64,000 nt of DNA from CAIVVT01 sp963823095 (GTDB lineage: Bacteria > Acidobacteriota > Terriglobia > Bryobacterales > Bryobacteraceae), in assembly GCA_963823095.1 (NCBI GenBank), contig CAWGKI010000037.1, positions 1 through 64,000 on the forward strand. Reading direction: 5' to 3'. Below the pieces are notes generated by a model, which saw only the letters and a program-made list of their open reading frames with translations, was not told the origin of the DNA and did no database searches. The translations under genes and the position numbers were made by a program. Position 1 is the first letter of the stretch. Each line of letters opens with the position of its first letter. Below are positions 57,674 through 64,000 of this stretch, piece by piece.

Positions 57674-60127
57674 TTAAGGGTTGGTTGCCAGATTCAGTTC
57701 AGCCAGCAGTGCGCGGAAGCCCGCTTCTGACCTTAATGGGTCCAGCAAGGGATCCACGCCGACGAACAAAACCTCCGCAGTCCTCCTGGCGCGATCACGG
57801 TTCAAATCCTGGATGGCTGCCATCTTGTCGCCAAGGTAAAGTTGGGCGAGCGCAACATCGTACCACGATCCAATTCTTCTTGAAGAAAAATGTTGGTTGA
57901 GGAGGAACTTTGCCTTGCTTCTCTGGCCAACTCGCGCATACGCTGCAGCAACAAGCCCCAAGCGAGCCGCGGATGCGTCAGGAATGCTGAGAACAGATGT
58001 AAGGGCCCGATCGTTCATTGACTTCGCCCAATAGTTCTGAGCGAACATGTCGCCATACTCTCTCAAGTCGCGTGCATCCGGCATGACCGCATTCAGCACC
58101 CCGAGCGATTCATCGTACCTTCGGGCGTAGTACAAAACGAGCGCTTGAGCGATTTTGAATGATCGATTCTCCGGCTCGAGTGTCTCGGCCATCCATATCT
58201 CCCTCAGGCCGTCGTCAGTTCGCCCCAAGGCGGCCAGTTCCAGTCCGTATGATTCGCGAGTCTCCGCCCACTTTGGATCCAGGTCGATGGCTCTTCGAAA
58301 AGTCAGTTCGGCTTTGTCCCATTCATAATCCGCTTGCATCTGAACTAGCGCCAGCGAGGCGTACGCCTCAGCCAGCATTCCGTCAAGCTCGAGGGCGCGG
58401 CTCGCGGCAAGCCGAGCCTCTTTCAGCGCATATGCCTGGGTAGTGTTGGCGGAACCGGGAAACGAACTGCCGTTAAACGCGAGCAGCGTGTAGGCGTAAG
58501 CCATCGCCGCGTGTGCTGGGGCATATGACGGATCGACCGAGAGGGCCAGTTCAAAGTTCTGAATTGCCGAGTTGAGATCCTCGGCCGTGCGCTTGTTCAG
58601 ATCGAAGCGCCCTTTCAGATAGTAAGAGTACGCCGCCGATCCGACGGTGTACTGCCGGGTACGGCGCAATTTGTAGGCACCGCTCAGGCTGACACGGAGT
58701 TGATCGGTGATATCGGTTGAAACGTTTGAAATCGCATTGGAAAGCGACGAATCCGCCGTATTGTAAGAGCCTCCCCAGACATGGGACCCGGATTCTACCT
58801 CCATCAACTCGACTGAGATTTGAAACTTCCCCCCTGTTTTCCACACCGATCCGAGCACAACACGGTCGGCCGATAAACGTCTCCCGGCGGCGAGGGGATC
58901 GGCCGTCGAATTCTCAAATGCAATCACCGTTCCGCGTGCGGCGACGTTCAGAGCGGGAATCAGCGACAGGTCGTTTATCAATGCCTCCGTGATCCCGTCC
59001 GCGATGTACGCCGTCTCTCGATCGCCGGTGCGGTTCTTGAATGGAAGCACGGCGATTCTGTTCCTGGTTCTCGGTGGACCTGTTGTCGACAGGACCAGCC
59101 AGACGATGAGACTGGTCCCCACCACTGAAGCTGCTATCCTCCAACGTTTAAGCGCGATGCGCCACAGGCTGTCCTTTGGGGGCTCCGCGCGAAGTAGTTC
59201 GGCCGCCGGCGTGGAATGTTCGTGAATACTCTGCAGCAGACAGCGCGCGAGTTCCTCGCCGAATTCTCTCGGGCTTGAAGAGCGCTGAGCAGGGTCCGGC
59301 GAAAGCGCCCTGAGCATTACGCGCTCAGCAGCCTCAGGGAGATCGGGTCTGAGGTCACGCGGGAGGATCTTCACGCGGCTTTGCTTTTCGGAGAGCAGCG
59401 CTGGCGCGGTAGTTGACCTGAATGGCGCAACGCCGGTCACTAATTCATACGCAAGTATGCCGAGCTGATACACATCCGTCGCCGCGAACGACTTCCCCTC
59501 AAACTGCTCCGGCGCCATATACTGCCAGGTGCCCACCACCCTGGTCGATGCGATCGGGACAACCGATTCGAACACCCCCGCCAGTCCGAAATCGATGACC
59601 TTGACGGATTCCTCGCCGCCCTCGCGTGTCTGCAGCATTATGTTCTCGGGTTTCAAATCGCGGTGAAGGACCCCAGCATCGTGGGCGGCCGACACTGCGC
59701 GCCCGGCTTGAAGCAGAATGTCCGCCACGCGCGCGAGGGGCATCCCTTCCCTTGGAATCAACTGCCGAAGCGGGCTCCCCGCCACGTATTGCATTACGAT
59801 AAACGGCCGCCCGTCGGGACACTCGCCGCAATCTAAGACAGCGACAACACCCGGATGGTCGATCCGGGCCAGCGCATCGGTCTCAGTGCGGAATTTCTTC
59901 AGCGACCACGCGTCGTTCGAGCGATTTTGGAGAGGAACTTTCACAACCACTTTGCGCGACGATAAACCTGTATCGGCGGCCAAATAGGTTATTCCGAATC
60001 CTCCTCGTCCGAGTTCGCGTTTGAGCACATAGCGGTCTTTCAGCCACTCCTGCACCACGGGCATGGTGACGGTGGCTCCGCCATCTTGAGCGTCAACTTC
60101 GCGCGGTCCCGGCGAGTTGGATTCCAT
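57674..60127 (-). CDS. Ser/Thr protein kinase with TolB-like and TPR domains
   Basis: 817 residues. Kinase domain 33-300: LGRGGFGITYLA loop, VVVKVP lysine, VLHRDLKPENIML, VIDFGLAG and YMAPEQFEG, all catalytic residues present. Membrane helix near 340 (IAASVVGTSLIVWLVLSTT). Outside it, a TolB/FlgO-like domain (IAVLPFKNRTGDRETAYIAD) and at least five TPR-like repeats (NFELALSVDPSYAPAHAAMA, KAELTFRRAIDLDPKWAETR). First gene of the kinase-peptide-YcaO-TfuA operon; it ends 28 bp before the peptide start. It may sense envelope conditions and phosphorylate an operon partner. Confidence 0.9.
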   Translation of the reverse strand: MESNSPGPREVDAQDGGATVTMPVVQEWLKDRYVLKRELGRGGFGITYLAADTGLSSRKVVVKVPLQNRSNDAWSLKKFRTETDALARIDHPGVVAVLDCGECPDGRPFIVMQYVAGSPLRQLIPREGMPLARVADILLQAGRAVSAAHDAGVLHRDLKPENIMLQTREGGEESVKVIDFGLAGVFESVVPIASTRVVGTWQYMAPEQFEGKSFAATDVYQLGILAYELVTGVAPFRSTTAPALLSEKQSRVKILPRDLRPDLPEAAERVMLRALSPDPAQRSSSPREFGEELARCLLQSIHEHSTPAAELLRAEPPKDSLWRIALKRWRIAASVVGTSLIVWLVLSTTGPPRTRNRIAVLPFKNRTGDRETAYIADGITEALINDLSLIPALNVAARGTVIAFENSTADPLAAGRRLSADRVVLGSVWKTGGKFQISVELMEVESGSHVWGGSYNTADSSLSNAISNVSTDITDQLRVSLSGAYKLRRTRQYTVGSAAYSYYLKGRFDLNKRTAEDLNSAIQNFELALSVDPSYAPAHAAMAYAYTLLAFNGSSFPGSANTTQAYALKEARLAASRALELDGMLAEAYASLALVQMQADYEWDKAELTFRRAIDLDPKWAETRESYGLELAALGRTDDGLREIWMAETLEPENRSFKIAQALVLYYARRYDESLGVLNAVMPDARDLREYGDMFAQNYWAKSMNDRALTSVLSIPDASAARLGLVAAAYARVGQRSKAKFLLNQHFSSRRIGSWYDVALAQLYLGDKMAAIQDLNRDRARRTAEVLFVGVDPLLDPLRSEAGFRALLAELNLATNP

Positions 60128-60470
60128 CGGATGAAAATGTTATGGCGAATAATAGCACGGAAACTCACGCGCGGAAGCTATCGGTTGACAGTGTCGGTTG
60201 ACGATTGTCCACCGGCATTTAGAGGCACTCCCGGACAGTAGATTCGATGCGACGATCTATGTAGCCGTCGCGAATTCATCCACCGCGCCGCGGGCGGACA
60301 CCGCTTTACTGGAAACGGCTTAGAGGAACGCCGACGCAATACAGGCAACTGGCCAGCCCATGAACGCCTCGCCGTGCGCCGCGGCAGATCAGTGCCTGCC
60401 CCACGCCGCACGGCGAAGTCTTTCTGCCTGGCGAGTCCCCCTCGAACCGAGGTGGACCTGCCCCTTCGGT
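60128..60470. other. Gap upstream of the kinase operon
   Basis: Probable promoter region for the leftward kinase operon; no gene or clear repeat seen. Confidence 0.4.
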
Positions 60471-60875
60471 CTACCGCATCGCGATCAAGGTGACTTCTGG
60501 ACGCTCGAGCTTGGCCAGTTCCCGCTCGTGCTTCGAAGTCCGCACCTGGTATACAATCTCGCTTTGGCCAAACTGGATTTTGCCCAAGAAGCAACTCGAT
60601 CCGTAGCAGCTGAAGGTCATGATCGACTCCTCGCTTTTCCGCAGGCCGACCGGCGTGGGAATCAGATACACTCCCTTATTCGTCGCGCCGCCCTGGATGA
60701 GCAGAGTGCCTCCGTTGCTTAGGGTGGCGTTGTAAGTGCCTGCCGCCAACCGCTGTCCCGCTACTTCGAAGGCGAAGGGTACATTGGCATGCTTCAGGTC
60801 GGCTGCCTGTACGGCCGCGGCTCCGAAGAGGGCGGCGATTCCGAGAGCGATTGCCAATCCGCTATTCCGTGTCAT
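60471..60875 (-). CDS. Small secreted hypothetical protein
   Basis: 134 residues from ATG 60875, which has GGGGAGAA upstream. Signal peptide (NSGLAIALGIAALFGAAAVQ, cut after AA), then a beta-rich domain (VPFAFEVAGQRLAAGTYNAT, GGTLLIQGGATNKGVYLIP) with two cysteines (SCYGSSC) likely to form a disulfide. Proteins of this layout are frequent in Acidobacteria; function unknown. Divergent from the sigma54 regulator. Confidence 0.6.
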   Translation of the reverse strand: MTRNSGLAIALGIAALFGAAAVQAADLKHANVPFAFEVAGQRLAAGTYNATLSNGGTLLIQGGATNKGVYLIPTPVGLRKSEESIMTFSCYGSSCFLGKIQFGQSEIVYQVRTSKHERELAKLERPEVTLIAMR

Positions 60876-61067
60876 TTCGTTCTCCCCACTTTCTGCGCCT
60901 CGTCTTTTCCGAATTCGAAGCACGCTTACTCAAGTGCACGCTGCCCTCCATGAGCGGAATTGGAACGACTGCGCTGAAAATGAATAAGTTATCGTTTCCA
61001 AAGAAACTGTTTGGAGATTGAAGGAGAACCTGGAAGATAATCGTGTGTACCGATCGGTGAGTGCACG

Positions 61068-62921
61068 ATGAATCCGAGGCTGGTTGCCATCGAGGGTCCG
61101 CTGATCGGCCATGCGTTTTCCCTGCCAGACGGCGATTGGACGATCGGACGCGGTATCCAAAATCATCTCAGGCTGCCCGACGAGGCGGTTTCCCGGGATC
61201 ACTGTGTCATCAGGCGCTCGGATCATGCCGTGCGTGTGGTCGATCTAAACAGCCACAACGGAACCCTGGTGAACGGGGAGAAGATCACGGAATACGAGCT
61301 TGCCCAGAACGACCAATTGCAGTTGGGAGCTTCAATTTTCCTTTTCCGGAACGCGGAAGATGGGTTGGCCGCGGATGCCAGTACGACTCAGCACACCATT
61401 GACCTGAATAAGTCGGAAGTGTTTTCCGACGCTTGTTTGGGGGACTCCGATATCGACCAAGTGCTCCAGTCGAATCACAATCTGCGTCTGCTGATGCGCG
61501 TGAGCACCATGCTGCATTCATTCCGGGCTCTGCACGACGCCCAGAATTCCGAGGCGCAGTCCACCCTCGCGCAGCATGCGATCCGTCTGATCATGGAGAC
61601 CCTACCCGCCGAGAGCGGTTGGGTGCTAGCCGTTTCGCCGGATCCCGCGGCACCGTATGCAGTTCTGGCACAGGCTGGGAATCCGCTGGCAGTGAACGCG
61701 GATCTCGTTCAGAGGCTGTCCATGGAGCGGATCGCAATTCTGACTTCCGATGAAGTCACCAGCACATTGGCGGCGCCCATCGTCTGCCGCGACGAAATCG
61801 CGGCCATTCTGTATTTCATTGCCCCGCGGCGCAACGGGTTTCGCGATCACCACCTTCAGTTGCTGACCGCCCTGGCTGGCATGGCGGCGGTCGCCTGGGA
61901 AAATGCGGCGATCCTGGACTGGTTTCGGGCCGAAAACGACCTTTTGCTCGAACAGGTGCGAGCAGAGCACGGCATGATCGGACGAAGCGCCCATTTGAAG
62001 CAACTGCAAGCGCAGATCTGCCGGGTCGCGCCTTCCAATTCAACCGTGCTGGTGCTCGGCGAAAGCGGCACCGGGAAGGAGTTGATCGCGCGCGCGATCC
62101 ATCGCGCTAGCCCGCGAGCCTCGGGGCCGTTTGCTGCAATCAACTGCGCGGCACTCGCCGATACGCTTCTGGAAAGTGAGCTGTTCGGATACGAGAAGGG
62201 GGCCTTCACCGGTGCGGTCTCGCAACGTAAAGGAAAGCTCGAGACGGCCCAGGGCGGAACCGTCTTCCTCGATGAAATCGGCGAGATCTCTCCGCTGCTG
62301 CAAGCCAAGCTGTTGCGGGTGTTGCAGGAGCGCGAACTTCAACGCGTCGGGGGCTCCCAGATTGTCAAGCTCGACATCAGGGTGATCGCGGCCACCAACC
62401 GCGATCTCGCCGAGGCCGCCAGGAAGGGCGAGTTCCGCCAGGACCTCTATTACCGCCTCAATGTGGTTACTCTAACGGCGGCGCCGTTGCGCCAGCGTCC
62501 CGAAGATATTCTGTTGCTGGCCGAACATTTCGCCAAGAAATTCGCGCAACAATGCGGTCGCCGGATCGCGGGAATCTCACCCAAAGCGAAGAGCTACCTG
62601 CGAGGCTATTCATGGCCGGGCAATGTGCGGGAGCTGGAAAATGCGATCGAACGGGCGGTAGTATTGGGCGTCGGAGAAACGATCCTCCCCGAGGATCTGC
62701 CCGAGACGGTGCGAGAAGAACGTCCTGCCGAAATCGCGGCAACGTTATACGAAACGGTGGTTGAATGCGCCAAGAAGCAGGTGGTTCTGCGCGCGTTCGA
62801 GGAAGCCGACTACAATCACGACCGCGCGGCAAGACTGCTCGGCCTGCATCCGAATTACCTGCATCGCCTGATTCGGGCGCTGGACCTGCGCGGAACTCTC
62901 AAGTCCGCTCGCTTTCGTTAG
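61068..62921 (+). CDS. Sigma-54-dependent activator with FHA and GAF domains
   Basis: 617 residues. FHA domain 1-95 (WTIGRGIQNHLRL, SRDHCVIRR, NSHNGTLVNGEKI) for phosphothreonine reading; GAF about 140-290; AAA+ from 310 with Walker A GESGTGKE (about 330) and an intact GAFTGA sigma54-contact loop (about 378); C-terminal Fis-type HTH (HDRAARLLGLHPNYLHRLIR). It activates sigma54 promoters. The FHA domain suggests control by Ser/Thr phosphorylation, and a Ser/Thr kinase operon lies within 1 kb on the other strand. Confidence 0.92.
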   Translation: MNPRLVAIEGPLIGHAFSLPDGDWTIGRGIQNHLRLPDEAVSRDHCVIRRSDHAVRVVDLNSHNGTLVNGEKITEYELAQNDQLQLGASIFLFRNAEDGLAADASTTQHTIDLNKSEVFSDACLGDSDIDQVLQSNHNLRLLMRVSTMLHSFRALHDAQNSEAQSTLAQHAIRLIMETLPAESGWVLAVSPDPAAPYAVLAQAGNPLAVNADLVQRLSMERIAILTSDEVTSTLAAPIVCRDEIAAILYFIAPRRNGFRDHHLQLLTALAGMAAVAWENAAILDWFRAENDLLLEQVRAEHGMIGRSAHLKQLQAQICRVAPSNSTVLVLGESGTGKELIARAIHRASPRASGPFAAINCAALADTLLESELFGYEKGAFTGAVSQRKGKLETAQGGTVFLDEIGEISPLLQAKLLRVLQERELQRVGGSQIVKLDIRVIAATNRDLAEAARKGEFRQDLYYRLNVVTLTAAPLRQRPEDILLLAEHFAKKFAQQCGRRIAGISPKAKSYLRGYSWPGNVRELENAIERAVVLGVGETILPEDLPETVREERPAEIAATLYETVVECAKKQVVLRAFEEADYNHDRAARLLGLHPNYLHRLIRALDLRGTLKSARFR

Positions 62922-63096
62922 GAACCGAGGTTAGGGAAGCCTCTCGACCGCCAGATATTTAGAGCATCCGCATGGCTCGAAAATCGATGAAAGAGAGCGT
63001 CGGCCGCAGTCCAAGATTGTGCTGGGGGTCCGGCCCGGAATGCGGTCTGATACCGTTAAGGGAGCGGGCCTTCAGCGAGACCTGCCAATTCATCTC

Positions 63097-64000
63097 ATGG
63101 CGAAAATCTTAGTCACCGGCGGCGCCGGCTACATCGGCTCCCACACCACCCACCATCTGCTCCGGCTCGGCCACGACGTTCAGGTTGTGGACGACCTTTC
63201 CCACGGCTACAGACACAATGTGCCGGAGGGCCGGCTGCACGTTCTGAACCTGCTGGATTCCGCCGCGCTGGACGCCGTGTTGCAGCGATTTTCCTTCGAT
63301 GCGGTAGTGCATTTTGCCGCCTTCATCGAGGTAGGAGAATCGGTACGGCAGCCCGAGAAGTATTTCCGCAACAACTGCGGGGCGACGTTCAGCCTGCTGG
63401 ATTCAATGGTGCGCGCGAACGTGCGCAAGATCGTCTTCTCGTCCACCGCCGCCGTGTACGGCAACCCCGAAAGCACGCCGATTACCGAGGATTTGCCGCA
63501 CAGGCCGGTTAACCCCTACGGGCATACCAAGCTGATGGTGGAGCAGGCGATGCAGTGGATGGACCAGGGAAACGGTCTGCGCTTCGTGGCTTTGCGCTAC
63601 TTCAATGCCTGCGGCGCCGAGGAAGCTTTCGGAATCGGCGAAGAGCACGAGCCGGAATCGCACTTGATCCCTCTAGTATTCCGCGCGATCCGCACTGGCA
63701 AGGCGCTCACGGTATTTGGGGAAGACTATCCCACTCCCGATGGCACCTGCGTCCGCGACTACATCCACGTATCCGACCTGGCCCAGGCCCACTCGGCCGC
63801 TCTCGACCATCTATTGGGCGGCGGTGCGAGCCACTCGTTTAATGCCGGCACCGGCCACGGCTTCAGCGTGCTGGAAGTCATCAAGTCCGTGGAGCGGGTC
63901 ACGGGGAAGAACGTGCCGTACTCCGTCGGCCCGAGGCGCGAAGGCGATCCGGCCATTCTCGTGGCCGACTCAACCAGGTTGCAACAGACGCTGGGTTGGA
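63097..64000 (+). CDS. galE: UDP-glucose 4-epimerase, cut by window end
   Basis: About 301 codons are present, start ATG 63097; the end lies beyond the window. Rossmann motif TGGAGYIGSH at the N terminus, catalytic Ser/Tyr/Lys in SSTAAVYG and NPYGHTKLMVE, RYFNACGA, and GEDYPTPDGTCVRDYIHV typical of GalE. It interconverts UDP-glucose and UDP-galactose for surface sugars. The length so far fits the usual 330 residues. Confidence 0.93.
   Translation, partial: MAKILVTGGAGYIGSHTTHHLLRLGHDVQVVDDLSHGYRHNVPEGRLHVLNLLDSAALDAVLQRFSFDAVVHFAAFIEVGESVRQPEKYFRNNCGATFSLLDSMVRANVRKIVFSSTAAVYGNPESTPITEDLPHRPVNPYGHTKLMVEQAMQWMDQGNGLRFVALRYFNACGAEEAFGIGEEHEPESHLIPLVFRAIRTGKALTVFGEDYPTPDGTCVRDYIHVSDLAQAHSAALDHLLGGGASHSFNAGTGHGFSVLEVIKSVERVTGKNVPYSVGPRREGDPAILVADSTRLQQTLGW

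Overview
The window looks like Acidobacteriota DNA, most likely Solibacteres/Bryobacterales. I infer this from the high GC, very large carboxypeptidase-regulatory/TonB-type outer-membrane receptors, a sigma factor / zf-HC2-FecR / double ABC exporter cluster, a Ser/Thr kinase with TolB-like and TPR parts, and abundant CarboxypepD_reg proteins. No rRNA, CRISPR array or complete tRNA gene was seen.

Left third (1-16.9 kb) is a metal-related accessory region: a MerC-like membrane protein, a broken TonB receptor, a thioredoxin-like [2Fe-2S] protein diverging from an RcnR-type repressor across a perfect palindrome, a heavily frameshifted heavy-metal P-type ATPase with no CPC motif, a LytS/LytTR two-component pair (regulator frameshifted), a DUF2254 membrane protein and a second broken TonB receptor paralogous to the first. 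It ends in a 3.6-kb module read leftward: primase-like fragment, winged-helix replication-type protein, ParA, ribbon-helix-helix protein. This is followed by the 3' half of a tRNA-Gly(CCC).

The middle (16.9-31.8 kb) is a second unit of about 14.9 kb with the same end module and the same tRNA half, so two elements sit in tandem at tRNA-Gly att sites. Its cargo is an arsenic island: three ArsR repressors, DGC-domain protein, ArsF-ArsG-thioredoxin, DUF2180, ArsD, ArsA, Acr3, PstS and two tandem thioredoxin-type ArsC. Behind it lies a scrap zone of broken defence or toxin-antitoxin genes (AbiEii fragment, mobile mystery proteins A/B). No integrase is visible.

The right half (31.8-64 kb) looks more chromosomal: a hypothetical HTH-like gene behind two 22-bp palindromes, a group II intron, the ECF sigma / FecR / ABC exporter cluster, HicAB, a secreted CarboxypepD_reg protein, a HEAT-like protein, an OpuAC-type binding protein, a cNMP-glutaredoxin-thioredoxin-reductase-like fusion beside a zf-UBP protein, a methyltransferase and an intact 1228-aa TonB receptor. 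It continues with a compact leftward operon (Ser/Thr kinase, small peptide ending in Cys-Asp8, YcaO, TfuA), a FHA-GAF-sigma54 activator and a partial galE. The kinase/peptide/YcaO/TfuA operon is the best candidate here for an undescribed system, probably a RiPP with thioamide or azoline chemistry.

Many genes in the first 31 kb carry frameshifts and the two module copies carry different indels. Without reads I cannot separate real decay from assembly error. All calls rest on reading the sequence and family knowledge; no database search was run.
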